DNA of 64,000 nt, taken from Opeltia flavorubescens (Eukaryota > Ascomycota > Lecanoromycetes > Teloschistales > Teloschistaceae). Under the pieces are notes generated by a model. The model ran no database searches, had not been told where the DNA came from, and saw nothing but the letters and a program-made list of their open reading frames with translations. Where the stretch lies: contig KE546975.1 of NCBI GenBank assembly GCA_000442125.1, forward strand, positions 372,001-436,000, given 5' to 3'. This document shows positions 44,955 to 58,238 of this stretch, one piece after another. The position numbers and the translations under genes were made by a program. Numbering within the stretch: the stretch's first letter is position 1; every line of letters begins with the position of its first letter.

Positions 44955-45569
44955 CGTACCTCGGTAATCCTCAGTTGAGGAATGAAGATCTTTCCGCTCC
45001 TTGATGATCAAATAAGTTGCTACCGATGCAGGACACTGCGAGCTCTATCATCCTCAATCGGGGTCTGACGGGCCACTACACATTATCTTGCAGGCGTTGG
45101 TTGAGATATTGGTTTTCATAGACATTATTTATGAAATAGATGCAGGCTGGGGCCTACCAAATGGAGCTTCTGAACGAAGGGTATGTCTCGTGATGAGATG
45201 GCGTTAGGGGGAGTCTTTGCGCCGGAGTTAGTCAGCTTGACAAGAACTCTGTTGTCCTTGGATCCTAGGTAGCGATGGTATTGCAACTAGAAATGCAATA
45301 CCAGGTCAGTTTGCTTTGTGACTTTAGTCGCCTCTTACTCGGCCATCCTTGGGTGCAAATATAACTTCGCTCCTGCATCATTAATAGATCTATGTAGCGA
45401 TAGAGCCGTTCCGCGCCATTACACTACTCGCGTAGCAGCTCTCAAAGAAAACCATTAATTAGACGTATACTCTTGATTCTATTGACTTTCTAATTGGTTT
45501 ATTGAGTAACTCAGTCATAATCGAAAAAAGGCAAAGATCAAGCTCAAGAAAACAGTGGAATGAGCAGCT
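44955..45569. other. intergenic, no gene seen
   Basis: AT-rich spacer between toa1 and the PP4 R2 gene. Confidence 0.45.
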
Positions 45570-46951
45570 ATGGCATCTGGTTGTTTATCATCGAAGCACT
45601 ACGTAAATCATGTCACGCTTACTGGATGTCCAGATGATGCTCTCTTGGAAATTCTTGCCAAAGATGGAAGTATAGACAAGTATGGCAGCCCTGTGTCCAA
45701 AATGAGGGATGCTGAGAGTTTCCCAGCTCAGAATGGCCCGGACTGCTTGAGCGCATTCTACAGAGGCTGGATGATGTATGGCCGCGTCCGATTTCCTCTA
45801 TTCACGTCTGACTGATGAGTTAGATAGCCCATCATGAATTTCCAACACCTTCAATACCACTGCCTGAAGTACCCCCTCCATCAATCAAGCAAGAGATTCT
45901 CAACCCAGATCCGTCCAGTCAAGACTCCCAGAAAGAAAATGCTGTTCCAGACTCTCCCACTATATCTGCTCCAGCAGAGACATCAACGCTCTCAGAGACA
46001 TCAGTTCCACCGCAAGCCGACGCGATTTCTGCACCGCCCGGAACTCTTCCCCCTCAGATAATTTCGGTCCTCAATACTATCAGAGGGAATCTTCGAACGA
46101 ACTTTCCAAATGCTCCTCCACATACAGCCCAGCGCTTAGCTGAGCTTATTCTCCGCCCACGAGCACATTACCGCATGTTGCCATCATGGATTCGCGCCCT
46201 TGACCGCGTCATTTCTGTGTCCAGCCCTACAACCGTTTTCCCTCTCCCCTCTGCTGCGCCCGCACCAGGTGGTGGCTACATGAACGGCACAATGACGCCT
46301 ACGGGAGCTAATGATCCAGATCCTGACGATACACTGGGTGGGGCAGCTTTGACACCGATACCATGGCTACGAGATACATTGGCGTCGTCACATCCAGGTG
46401 AACGCATAGGTGGAAGCGATCTACGGACGGAGTCAACATCCGTTATCGACGGCCCAAATGGCGTAGGCTCAATAGAGACGGTCACAGTAGCTATGAATGG
46501 GAATAACGCAAGGCAAACGCCATCGGCTGTCACCCAGGGTGAACTGATCAGGCAGGAGCAGCAGGCAGGAGTTGTGCCGGTGCCAATGGCAAGGAACACG
46601 GTTTCGTCGGTAATGGGAAGAAAATTTGAGGATGGAGAAGAAGACGAGGATACTATTCCACACGCTCGAGGTCCAGAGCTGATTGGTATGGAAGATATGG
46701 GGCCGCAAGCATCGTCAAATGCGGGATTTGATGTCGAAGCAGCCGTGGGTAGGAAAGGGGAAGGGGAAGGTCCACTGACAGCAAACGCGCCTGCAGCGGT
46801 AGAGGTAGAAAAGGAAGAAGAAGGAGATAAGGATGGTGATGGTGATGTAGAGGTTGTAGATGCTGACGGCAATGCGGAAAGGGATGAACAGAAAGCGGAC
46901 AGTATTGGTCAGAATATTGGCTCGGATGCTGCTGACAGTACTACTCTATGA
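45570..46951 (+). CDS. psy4: PP4 regulatory subunit R2 (PPP4R2/Psy4 family)
   Basis: Three exons (45570-45679, 45727-45775, 45824-46951), introns of 47 and 48 bases, 428 residues. The conserved R2 part is at the N-terminal half: LLEILAKDGSIDNSEWPGLL, ERILQRLDDIAHHEFPTP, then IISVLNTIRGNLRTNFPNAP, HTAQRLAELILRPRAHYRML and PSWIRALDRVISVSS. This block is only readable after splicing. The rest is disordered and acidic. R2 binds the PP4 catalytic subunit (Pph3 in yeast) and directs it to gamma-H2A and checkpoint substrates in DNA repair. With Sds22 at the other end, the window holds regulators of two PPP phosphatases; adjacency is not implied to be functional. Confidence 0.88.
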
Positions 46952-47937
46952 TACTACAACAAGGCTTTTCATAATCTTGTCAGCTTGTCTATCATAATGT
47001 CGTTACCCACAAGTACCCATTAATAATCTCTTCGGTTGATCGGCATAGCTAGCATTGTTGTCAGCGGCCAAGCCGCGCCAAAAATGCTGAGCCACAAGTT
47101 AACGCCCTTGGCTGGTGTCTTGGAGGTATGGAGGTTGAGAGGGAGCAGCAAAGAGGCTAGAATTGAATTCTGAAGAAGATTCGTTGTCTGACACAGGCAG
47201 AGAGTCTTCGAGATCTATAGCAACGGACTGATCGAGACTGCGTCAGGTCTAGAATTTGTGAAGAGAAATTGGGTAGGCGAGCTCCTGATCGCTAGCGGAG
47301 TCCCAATTGAGTCAAGCGCGAAAACCCCTTCATCGCGGCGGAAACAACCACGAGCTGGACGGTTCAGAGACATTGCAACAATCCTACTATCGTCGACCTA
47401 GGACTTCTTCCCACACTCGTTATTCCTATCCCGACTACTCACCATTATCTGACTTCTTTCCTCATCGTACAAGGCTGATTCCAGATCGGGCATACCGGCC
47501 CCCAAGCCATACCTCGACTCTGCGTTTCAGATCCTTTTGGCCATCAGCCTTCACGGAATCACAAATCCTGCAACAGGTCGAAAAATCAACTTCAATAATC
47601 TTGCACATTCACCCAGTCCTGGTTTGACTCTCGATAGAGCTGAGGCTTCTTCAAAACCACCCAACACAGGAGTAGACTGTGCCACTCGGAAAGAAGAGCA
47701 CACGACAGTCAACGTTTGGCCGAGACTCGATTCCGCAATTTACTCGAGCGCTGCTTGTCCACTTCAAAGACGTAGCAGAAGAATCTCCGATCCTCCAAAA
47801 CGTACGGCCACGAGGCAAAAGCTTCCCTCCTCGGAGGTCAGCCTCTTGATCGGTCATACCAGCCTTACGCTGGCGGATATCACCACCGTCAAGGAGTCTC
47901 TCCTGGCCCCGCAGGCGGTGGTCAGCTTACCAAAAGG
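46952..47937. other. intergenic plus unresolved 5' end of the Golgi protein gene
   Basis: No independent gene supported. The frame of the Golgi protein continues upstream from 47938 to about 47778 and reads a plausible Gly/Tyr/Pro-rich cytosolic tail (RSYQPYAGGYHHRQGVSPGP), so its first exon or exons probably lie here. Confidence 0.45.
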
Positions 47938-49209
47938 ATGTACAAACCTAATTCACCGTGGACCTGGGCCTTTGTCGGCGTTTCTTTTGTTCAGGCCGCG
48001 ATTGTCCTGAGTTTCGAGGCGTGAGTTTATCACTTTTCCTTCGTCAAGCCGGATCTTCGGGGATGAGAGGAGATCTGCGCATATCACGAATGGAATCCTG
48101 GTGAACACGGCTAATCGATATTATAGATATGCTTTCGCCAAATTTCAACAGAGCCTGAAAGGCAATGCAAATAATTACACACCTTCACGTACCATCCCAA
48201 CCTTCCTGGCGCTCTACATCTTTGGGTTCCTATACCAACTGGTCCTGGTGTATGATGCCCTCCGCTTGAAAAACACCATTCAAGTTATAGGTCTTTGCCT
48301 CTATAATGTCGGACTTCTCATCTATGCTGCGGTTCAAATGGATCAAATCCATGACGCTGTCCGATTATTGAACGGGAAAAACGACATCGATCCCTCCGTA
48401 TGGAATACGGAGAAGCCATATCTCATCGCCATCCCTTGTATTATTGCTCTGGGTACGGTGCTAATGGCCGTAATTGCATGGAAATTGTACGACGAATTTG
48501 CTTGGACAATATATAAGCACATCAGTGCAGATTTGCGGATGAAGAGGCGATATCTTACATTTCAAGTATGCGGTATTGGCTCTTTCAAGAGATGACAACG
48601 AATGCTCACGGTGACAGATCTACATCGCCCTGCTGAAATTCGATTTCTTCTTCTTCCTCGGCTTCACAATCCAATTTGTCGTTGTTGTGGTCAATCATCA
48701 TGATATCGAATTTTATCTTACCATCGCAGCTATACCAGTTACAATCATTATCCTTCTCATGGCAGGTCTCTTCACACGCAAAGAGAATACCCCCGGCATG
48801 ATTGCCATCATTGTAATATATTCTCTCGACCATTCTCGAAAAGAAAGGCATCGCTGACAGTGTAATTCAGATCCTTTACTTTGCCGGCCTTGCCTATTTC
48901 CTCTTCAAACTCGTGCGCATGTACCAGCACAGTTCTTCGCGCTATGGCCTCTACGATCCTGTCCGGCGGCCCCTCACCACATTCGCCGTGATGACCGTCA
49001 TCCTGATCACTCTCACGATTATCAACGCATGCATGTGCACGGCGAATTTCGGAAGGGGTCTCAAGCCGCATATTGCGGGACGCAAGGTGGAGAGCGAGGA
49101 AGAGAAGTTGGCGAACGGGAATATGACGGAGATGCCGAATTATCATTACGGGGGATACGGTGGCCCGGGCGCTGGTGGGACGATGGGTAGTCGTATGACG
49201 ATTGACTGA
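47938..49209 (+). CDS. UPF0658 Golgi apparatus membrane protein
   Basis: From ATG 47938 four exons (47938-48020, 48127-48565, 48618-48812, 48871-49209) give 351 residues. MYKPNSPWTWAFVGVSFVQA starts the family domain. Seven or so hydrophobic helices follow, including IPTFLALYIFGFLYQLVLVY, KPYLIAIPCIIALGTVLMAV, KFDFFFFLGFTIQFVVVVVN, EFYLTIAAIPVTIIILLMAG, ILYFAGLAYFLFKLV and TFAVMTVILITLTIINACMC. The C-terminus is cytosolic-like and Gly-rich. The family is found in Golgi of fission yeast and widely in ascomycetes; biochemical role unknown. The true start is probably upstream through another exon, because the in-frame sequence before 47938 resembles the cytosolic tail usual in relatives (LTKRMYKPNSPW). 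Confidence 0.85.
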
Positions 49210-50327
49210 ATCAATTCGATGGGAGGGGTTTACATTTGGGATGAAAAAGATCGAAATTGAAAGCTGGCTGTGGTATCTTGAAATGGCGTCCTTTGTCATC
49301 ATATCCTTACCAGGTAGGTAGCGCAGATGGGGTGTCTATATCACTCTAGGTGTCTGGGTTGACGAGCGGCGTACCATTTTTATTCCTAATACTTCTATCC
49401 CCACTGCAACTTCTCCTGGTATTCGGTTGATACCACAAAGAATGAGGAATCTTCTCTACAGGCGAAATTACAAGCGGGCGTTTCTTTTTGGGGGTTTGAA
49501 TCTTTTGGAATTGCTCGCCGGGACTCGAGCAGTGTCCTGGGATAGGTAGTGAATTATCAATGACAGTGCACGTGATAATAATTCGTTTTTTCATTCTTTT
49601 ACCCTTTTTACCCTGGGGATTGAGGGGGAGAAACGAGGGTGTACGATGTGTGGAAGAAACACGTATCGTCCAATACGGTAGTGTCTTTCCCTGCCTTGCG
49701 ATCAAAGAATTCAGCATGCTACAGACGTTAAACCGAAGGTTTTTAATTCCCATATAATGACAGCTCGAATGATGTGAATGATTAATACACATTCAATTAA
49801 TTGATCTTACAATTATGCATTTCATTCCACCCATCATCATCCCAGGTCTCACACCTCCTTGATGATATTTCCCTTCCCCATTACTCATAGACATGACAGC
49901 TGAGCATTCGAAGCCCCCCAGCTTGCCGATTTTTGTTCTGTACGTATGTGAATGAGTGTATGCAAATGCAGACGCTGCTCATGAACCATGTACCGCCGGC
50001 TCGAATGCTGCCAAAAATAAGACCAAAAAAAATACAATGATAGAAGCAACGTTTGTACCAAGCTCCCAAAATTTCCTCAAGGAGCGTCACCGCTTGCTTT
50101 CAAGGTGCTCTTGTGGCTGGTTCACAAGGTCCCTCCCCTACCGGAGACTTTGCAGATTCGATTTCAAAGGATAGACAGGATTCGCTAAAGATGCCCAAAA
50201 CCCCAGTGTGAAAATGCAGTGATATAGAAAACGCCGTCGTGCTATGCATGCTTTCTTTTTTTTGGAATCATAGACTTCGTACAATTACAACGAAAAGAAA
50301 ATGGTCATAGATAAGGAAAAAACAGAG
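49210..50327. other. convergent intergenic region, 1.1 kb
   Basis: Between the 3' ends of the Golgi protein gene and the histidine kinase gene. Small frames only; nothing supported. Confidence 0.45.
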
Positions 50328-53300
50328 TCAACGGCCAGCGCCATACCTAGCGTCCAGGTATTCGATTTTGGGGATAAGGTCGTGAAGAAGGAATGGTTTG
50401 GAGACCACATCGTCCTACCCCAAACGATCCGTTAGCTCGCCCTTTCGGCATCATGACAAGAATATACGGCATAAACATACCATGCCTGCGTCTCGAGCAG
50501 TCTCGATTTGCTCGCTCCTCGCGTTCGCGGTCACGGCGATGATCGGAACATGCCTGACAATCATACCCGACTGCTGTGCTTTCCGGATCTCGCGCGCACA
50601 CGTTAAGCCGTCCATGATGGGCATCTCAAGGTCCATGAGGATAACGCCCAGATCCAGTGCGTTCGACCCATTACCCGCCCAAAAATTGGACTCTTGTAGC
50701 TTGGCCAGACACTCTCTGCCGTGGTTGGCAACATGAACGCTGCATCCTATGTTGCGCAACTGTCTTTGGAGAACACGCTGATTGACAAGATTATCCTCCA
50801 CGATGAGAACTTTGAGTCCGGATTGATTTCTGGGTGCTCCTCCAGGTGGAGAGGCTGTGGCAGTCTTCGTGGTCTTTGCGGGAACTCGCTCCGGAGCCTT
50901 CTCTCGACGCAGATCAACAGCGGGTAATTGATCAAGAGCTTCATGAGGTGCAGTGGATCGTCGGCATGAAATATAAAAGGCGAAGGTACTCCCTTCTCCG
51001 GATTTGGACGACACCCCGATCTCTCCGCCTTGCAGTTCCACCAGTTCCCGAGAGATAAACAGACCCAGACCCGATCCTCCGTACTGGACATGGGTCCTTG
51101 GACTCGCTTGGGAGAAGCGGTGAAAGAGGAGCTTGGTTTCGTCCTCACTCAGACCTCTGCCAGTATCCTGAACGGCAAAGTAAAGATGGCACTTCTCGCC
51201 ATCACCCCAGTCCGGGCTTTCGGTGAGATCTTTTCGTTTGGCTCTGGTGGGGAAGTATAAGACATTATGGAAACCCGATATCTCAGACGGTCGTTGCAAC
51301 GATGCACCCAGAGTAACGGTGATGACCCGTTTCGCCTGGGTCGTGGTAAACTTGATGGCGTTGGTCGTCAGGTTGATGAGAACCTGTAAAAGTCGGGACG
51401 GGTCGAGTCGAACCCATTGAGCATCGACTTGTTTGAAGGAGTCGTCGATCCGGAAGTTGAGCTTGATGCCGGCCGTTTGCACCTCACCATCAAACATCTT
51501 CAGAGCTCGTCGTACAACGCTCACAGGCATCACGTCACAAGGCGTTACCAGCAGCAGTGCAGAGTCAAGCTTCGACAGTGTCAGAACATCATCAACAATG
51601 CGTTTCTGGTGCTGGGCGCAGAGGGCTATCGTCTGTGCGGCATCAATATTACTATCAAGTAGATCGTCCAAAGACTTGGTTGCTGCCTTATTGCCGGACT
51701 GGTATTCTTTTAGAGTGCTAGCGATCTCGTCGGCGCATTGCAAGATAGCCGAGAGTGGGTTTCTCATTTCGTGACTAGTGATGTCGATGAAGTTCTCTTG
51801 CTGCCGTTTCATCTCAAGCGCCTCCTCCGTCTTCCTCGTCTCCAAATGCTCGGCCCATTTCTGCTGGCTGATGTTGGTGATACTGCCGAAGATGACTTTG
51901 AGACGACCGTCGTTGCTCTTCTCCGGATAGGCGCTGGCTAACACCCATGTATCGGTCTTGTGGCCTTTTTGACCTTCCCACTGCGCCCGAAATCGGAACT
52001 CGGCATTCATCGGCGAGGTATGATGGATGAGATCGTACCATAATCGCTTAACCCTTTCCTTGTCCTCATCCTTGATATAATCCATCCAGCTGGCAGTTGC
52101 ATCGCTTGCTTTAGGGATTCGCGATATCTCGTACCATGTGTCATTGCAGTATGTGATTCGTCCTTGGTCATCTGCTATGAAGATTCCTACCGGAGCAAAC
52201 TCGGCCATGCGAGTGAACTTGGTCTCGCTCTCCACCGCTTCTTGAGTTCGGATCGCGAGTTGCTCAGATAGCTCGTTACGATCCAGGGCTGCGAGCTGAG
52301 CAGCCCGCCGGCCTCTGGCGATTTCTTCTTCGAAGAGCACAACCGATGCGACCGACGTTGTGAGTTGGCGCCCGAGCAGCTGTACGAAAAGGCTATAGTC
52401 ATCATCGTACGGCCTTCTTGGGTTTACTCCCATCAGTAAGAAACCTAGGATGGATTCCCCACTGGTAAGGTGGATAGGACAACAGACGACAGCACGGCTT
52501 TCATCGCCAAACCCGCGCCAATCGATGCCTTGGAGACAATCCGGTTCGAGTGTTCCGTTCTCGATCTGAAGAAGCAAAGGTTTGCTGTTTTTCATGGCCT
52601 TCCTAAAGACAGGAGCCCAGAAATGATTGCCCGTCCTGAGATCTATCTGTGCTGGTGCTGCCCGATGTCCTTCTGGTACACCCAGGCTTCCCTGCAGTGT
52701 ACAATGTTTGACTCCAACTCCGCTACTATAGGACGATGCGTCGCTTTCCGTCTCATCGGTGACGGAATAGATCATGACAAACGGAGCATCGTATTCGTTA
52801 TACTCGAGGGCCTTGAGTACCTGTGACCAAAAGCTTGCAAGATCACGCGCAGCCGCCGTCTTGTCTCCCACTTCTCGCAGGGTCAGCATTCTTCTTTCAG
52901 CTATCTTTCGTCGCGTTTTCTCAAACGCGGGATTGTATAGGCCTACAACAGAGCCGTCGGACCCAACCAGAGGGATGATGGACCAGGAGAAGTAAGTCTC
53001 TTCGAGGAATCCAGGAGCGCCCGATCTTTGAATGAACAAACAGTCGTCGTCCTTCATCGTAGCCTGAGCCGTGGACCTGGCCTCTGCGAAGACTCCCTTT
53101 ACGTCGTCCCATATTTCCTTCCAGGCATCTCGGTAACTCTGGCCCATTAACATGGGATGCTTTTGACCCGCAAGTAGAATGTAAGCTTCATTGTAGATTG
53201 CAACAAGGTCCTCTCCCCAGTACATCGCAGCTGGATGAGGGCTCGCCATTATTAGATTACACATACTACGTAGCTCAGAGGACCAGTCCTCGATGGGGCC

Positions 53301-54857
53301 AAGCTTGGTCGAGGCCCAGTCTACACTCCGTGCGAACTGGATATGGGACGGTAGAGCCGCAGAGACGGGCAATCGGGTCCAGTCAAAGAATCCCGAGTCA
53401 GGCTGCGCAGTCATTGGGAAGCTGTCGACTTCTCCCGCTGCTGCATACCCTAAAATCGCTTCAGTCGACCATGATCTCAAAGGTGATGATGGAACACCAC
53501 CCTTGACTTGCGATGGCGCTCTGGGCGTGGAGTCTTTGCCACGTGCTAACAGTTCGTCATCACCCTTCCACGATAGCCGTTTGGCTCCTTTCTTCGCTGC
53601 TGCCCTCGAGGCCTCTGGCGAACGAGCATTTCCGATGGTTCTAGGCTTTCCTTGGCTCACTTGGGCAGGTGAGGTGACAGCGGGCAAAGAAGCCTTGAAG
53701 TTGCCAAAGTAATCCAAAGGTTCACTCTGGGATCCTTTGCCGGTCTCGTAAACGCTGCTCGTATGTCGGTGGCCGTCCTTGCCTAAACTAAAGGAGCTAG
53801 GGAACCCGACGGATGGAGGATTCGATACTGTGCTGCCCGCAGCGGAACCTGGAACGCCCTTAATAAGACGTAGCCGCTTTCTCAAGGTGCAGCAGGTCCA
53901 AGTGATACCAAGAAAGAAGAAAGACGGGAGGTTAATGTCAAGGGGTGTGTGATTCTTCACGTAGCTGGTTGCCCAAGCTTTGAAGTCGCTGAATGCTATC
54001 GCTGCTGCGAGTCCTGGAGAATCTGGATCGCCTTTTCCGCATACTCGTTCATATAAGCCACCAGACGCTCTCAGCGCAACGTTTGCGAAGACGATATTGA
54101 GCGGTCCGGGCTCGAAGTTGGCTTGCTCAGCTAGATCGATGATGAATGTTGGTCTCTCGTCCTGCTCGAGATACTCGACAACTCCAATTTGACCTAGAAC
54201 TGAAAAGCCGGGAGAGCCATGGGCGTCATCGAGATCCATTGCGGATCCGCTGGCAGAGCTACGCGTTCCCGGCGATGCTGAAGGGCCCGTAAGATTCCCG
54301 AGCTTGAGGGAGCCTCGTGCCAATTTCAGCTTTCTCACCGCCCCGCTGTCGTCCTTAGCAGCCATGCCCAACATCTTGTGGTCCGGGTCCGAACCGGAGA
54401 GACGATAGGGCAAGGAGGGCCGGATGTTGGAGTGATCATGAAGAAAGACCGATGGTGATAGACGGGTCTCGTCAAGCGAATGTTGCGGATGAGCAGAGCG
54501 GTCAATCGCCCTTTGAGATCGAGGACGATGGCGAGGCTTTTTGAAAGGAGGTTGACCGCTCAAGATTGAAAGCGTTGCGGGGAGCTTGGAGAGCGCGCGT
54601 TTCTTGCTCTTAGCGAGGAATGGGGGCGTCGCTGGAGGATTGGTAGGTTGAGAAGGAGGTTGCGGGGGATGATTCTCCTCAGATGATGTCCATGATGAGA
54701 TCTGTGAGCTGCCGAGGGATTGTAGCGGTGTTTGATGGGAAGAATGAAAAGGTGAATGGGGAGGGGATTGTGTTGATCGTCGAGAATTGTCTGAGCTCCG
54801 AGACCGGGTATCATTGACCAGATGAGAACCAGTGAAGATGGATGGCAACTCGTGCAT
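50328..54857 (-). CDS. hybrid histidine kinase with PAS, kinase core and receiver
   Basis: Two exons (54857-50481, 50414-50328; 66-base intron inside the receiver), 1487 residues. Start at ATG 54857 (MHELPSIF). Order: disordered Ser/Pro-rich 1-210; PAS-like segment about 215-310 (PTFIIDLAEQANFEPGPLNI); second PAS-like unit (KLGPIEDWSSELRSM, YNEAYILLAGQKHPMLMGQS); GAF-like region; a clear PAS (PVGIFIADDQGRITYCNDTW); H-box ITSHEMRNPLS with His1029; N-box NLTTNAIKFT; G-boxes DTGRGLS and GSGLGLFISREL; receiver with VLIVEDNLVNQRVL, phosphoacceptor Asp1409 (ILMDLEMPIMDG) and C-terminal DDVVSKPFLL. No transmembrane segment stands out, so it is likely a cytosolic sensor feeding an Ypd1-type phosphorelay. 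Signal and group number not assigned. Confidence 0.93.
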
Positions 54858-55311
54858 CAAGGCTGTTGGAAACACAACATGAAGACTGCAAGCTGAGGTA
54901 CACCCTCATTGATCGTACAGCGGTACTTTCGAGACTACAGGAATCTCCTCGGTGGGGCTTCAAACTTGTCGTCGGCGGCGGTTGCGATGTGCGGTTCAAC
55001 ATCACCATTGCTACTTCACCATTTCGCTTGAATAGCCTTATTAAATGTGTCCACGACTCGCGATGCGAACAGCCATTTGTAAAGATCGTTTCATCTATCA
55101 GCCTCTTCTACCGTGATAGTCAATCCGCAATAGATAAATTTCACTACCATACAGTACACAGAGTTTGTGATAAGATTCTCATCTGAGTTAATGATCGTTA
55201 GATTGTATAGAATGACCGTGGATGCATGCAGAACAAATGCCAAAAAGAGTTAACTACAACATGTCATTCAATTGCCGGCAGCCGTAACGCAATGCCAGGC
55301 CACCCTGATTA
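54858..55311. other. intergenic, no gene seen
   Basis: Promoter side of the histidine kinase gene and 3' side of the calcium antiporter gene. No further feature. Confidence 0.45.
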
Positions 55312-58238
55312 TCACAGCATGCTCAAAAACTTCCGTGCGCTGTCCTCGGCTCCCCCTATCGGACTTTGTTGACCGCTTTTGGGGTAGTAAAAGGCGGCAA
55401 GAGCGATGATCACGTATGCTGCGATGAGTAACGCACCCTCCAGATAGTTGGTTTTGCCGTCGAGAATCAGGAAGTTGATCTGCCAATGCGTCAATTACTG
55501 TACGTCCAACCAAAACCGACGGAGGGCTTACAATGAATGCTGAGACGAACAGAGATACCGTCTCAAAGAGGGAGAAGTAAAGACTCATGTCTTTCTGCAG
55601 CGCCCACCCAAGGAGGACGACGACTGGAGTCACGAACAGAGCAATCTGTATACTCGACCCGACCGCAACCCCAATTGCAAGATCCATCTTGTTCTTGCCA
55701 GCGACCGTTACCGCCGTTACATGCTCGGCCGCGTTTCCAATAATCGGCAATACGATCAGCCCAATGAATGCTTCACTAACCCCAGTGTTGTCCACCAAGT
55801 AATTGATGCTGGCCACCAAGAATTCGGCGCAGATAGCTACCAGACCTGTTGATGTAAGAAGCAACAGCACCGCTGAAGTTCGGGACAAGTGCTTCTTCGG
55901 ACTATCATTCCCTTTGGCATCAAAGGTCGGGTGCATTGCAGTCACATGTCTGACATATGGCACCATTTGAGGCTCTACTCTCATGGGACCAGCACCATCG
56001 AGACGGTTAAGACGACTGGGCAAAGAAGTTGATCGATGTAGCGGGCTCGTCGTATTACCGGTTGTCGTTGGTCTAACGTTTGGAAGGCCGGTTGGATTTG
56101 CTGCTGAGAATACAGTGGTCGAAAGGACCCTGGGCATTGCGGGCATCGCAGGAAGAACGTTGGATATTCCCCGTCTGCCAAAAGGTCGTCTGGAAGATTC
56201 CTCTACTGCCGCTATGTTGACCCTAGGATTATCCTGTGCAATAGCAATAGCGGTTCCATCTATCTTACTAGTCGGCACGTCCGAATGTCGTGCCTCTCCG
56301 ATCTCCTTTTCTGAGAATGGAGCCCAAGGTTGGCCCGAGCTGTCGATCTCTCTCATTTTCCGTTCTGGGGACGAACAGAGCGTTTTAGGTCCCGCTGTCC
56401 GGTTTCCTTTCTCAAAATCCCTGGATTTGATCGTTCTATCTGGATGATTTTGTGCAGGTTTCCAAGACTCGCCATCTGTGTCGGCCTCATCTCCACTAGG
56501 AATTAGTCCCAAATCGCGAGGAACTGATTCACACGAGGCAGCTTGGTGTTCTAGAGCAGCAGACTCGCTGATTTCAAGACCCTGGTTAAAAGTGGTTGTG
56601 GATGGCGTACGAAGCATGGATGGTGCAGACGGGGNATTTTTCGAACTCGCACTAGATTTCCGTCTTCTCCTACCCCTCAAGGCTCGCCTGATGCGTTTTG
56701 CCGTGGTGTGTGATCTAGAGGAACCGTCGCTATCACTATCACTGGAAGAGCTGCTCGAAGTTGAAGAGCCTGATGAGTGAAGCATCTCGGTTAAGAACCC
56801 AGGATGGGATTCCTCGTCGATAACATGTTGTGGCGTGCTTTGATAGAGATATGCATGGGATTTGAGCTGAAACAATAGGTAAAGCACATATACTAAGAGC
56901 AAAATCTAACGGAATTAGGACGGGTGTGTACATTTGTTCGATGAGAGACGTACGACACTTGTTCCTCGACTAACTTTGAGCACAGCTTCATCTGCTTTGC
57001 CGTTATCGTCGAACGAGGCGTGAAAAGCGGTCTGTACAATTATTAGTGGTCAATATTGATGATGAACTCAGGAGGCAGATTCATGGAGGTGTTCGGTTCG
57101 GAGGTAAAGAAAACAAGAAACAATACCGGCAGCAAAAGGCTCATAACACTAAGGCTGAGCAGGCAGGCACTCATCTGAGTTACAGTGCTGTTGTAAATCT
57201 ACACATAGTCAGCAGGTGATTATGATCAGGTTTATTGGTTTGTAACCTGTTCTCGAAAGCGAAGACCGCCGTAAAGGAAACACATTCCAAGGATCAGGAG
57301 GAGGTTTGCAAGTATTGATCCCAGAAGAGAAGCTTGTACTATACGGATCTCATTCTATAAAAGTTCGTTAGTCATTCCTCGCTCTGAACGTATGAAAATT
57401 GGGTGGATCATACCTTGACCAATGCAATGCTACAATTGATTAGGAACAGCAGTAAGCATATGAAACATGTATAGCAAAAAGATGCTAAAGATAGTGAAAG
57501 GTAGGAACGGAAAGCGCAATCGAGTTGCTGGCGCCTGTTCGGCATGCCTCTGGCTCTTTATTGTCCCTGAACCTGTATTTGACATACATACTACAAAAAA
57601 GTCAGTCAATTTGGCTTCGGCGATGCTGTACGAGCGACTTACAAAATGATTAGCTCGACTGCATTGCCAAAAGTTACGTTCATAAGTGCTCCAATGGTAT
57701 CGCCCATTTCGCTAGCCACACTTTCGGTAGCATAGCTTAATAGTCCGGCAAGAGGAACAATGGCAACAGCGTTCATAGCGAATACGATTGTAGGACTGAC
57801 GCCTGCTATCTTCACAGCGATGCCCACTGGGACGAAAACTAGGAGTGTGTTGATCCAGCTCGCAAGCAAAATTGCTCTGCAGACCGAATAGAATCGAGTG
57901 AATACATGTTCCTTCTGAGCTGCTTCTATGGAGGAAGCTTCCTCTCCATGTACTTCTTCATGCGGAGGGGGTGCAGGAGGTGGGGAGGCAGCCGCGGGTT
58001 TCTCGGAAATGTCGCGGTTTGACGTGGGGTAGCTTGTGATAGTGTCGTTAGGGAGAGATATGGAGCTGACCCTTCGTCCTCCAGATACAGTATGACTTCG
58101 ACCATTCTGACTTGATATATCATTCAAGGCTTTGGGGCTACAATCCCCTGCACCATGAAGACTGCGAGGAGCATTTGCTACTCGAGTTGCGGGGCGGGAC
58201 TGATATACTGAGCTTTGTTGGTCGGAGAGATTCACCAT
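55312..58238 (-). CDS. vcx1: Vcx1-type vacuolar Ca2+/H+ antiporter (CAX, CaCA superfamily)
   Basis: Seven exons (58238-57643, 57429-57414, 57354-57247, 57198-57127, 57031-56954, 56905-55532, 55479-55312), 803 residues. Two CaCA repeats are clear: GNAVELII in the first half and GNAAEHVTAVTVAGKNKMDL in the second, each giving the acidic residue that binds calcium. Repeat 1 is followed by ALVKNEIRIVQASLLGSILA. A long poly-Ser/Asp and Arg-rich loop (about 280 residues) separates the halves, longer than in yeast Vcx1. About eleven membrane helices in all; the last is LIAAYVIIALAAFYY. The family loads cytosolic calcium into vacuoles using the proton gradient. Exon 2 is only 16 bases. One ambiguous base (56635) falls in the loop. 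The start at 58238 is reasonable but the N-terminus is poorly conserved. Confidence 0.88.
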
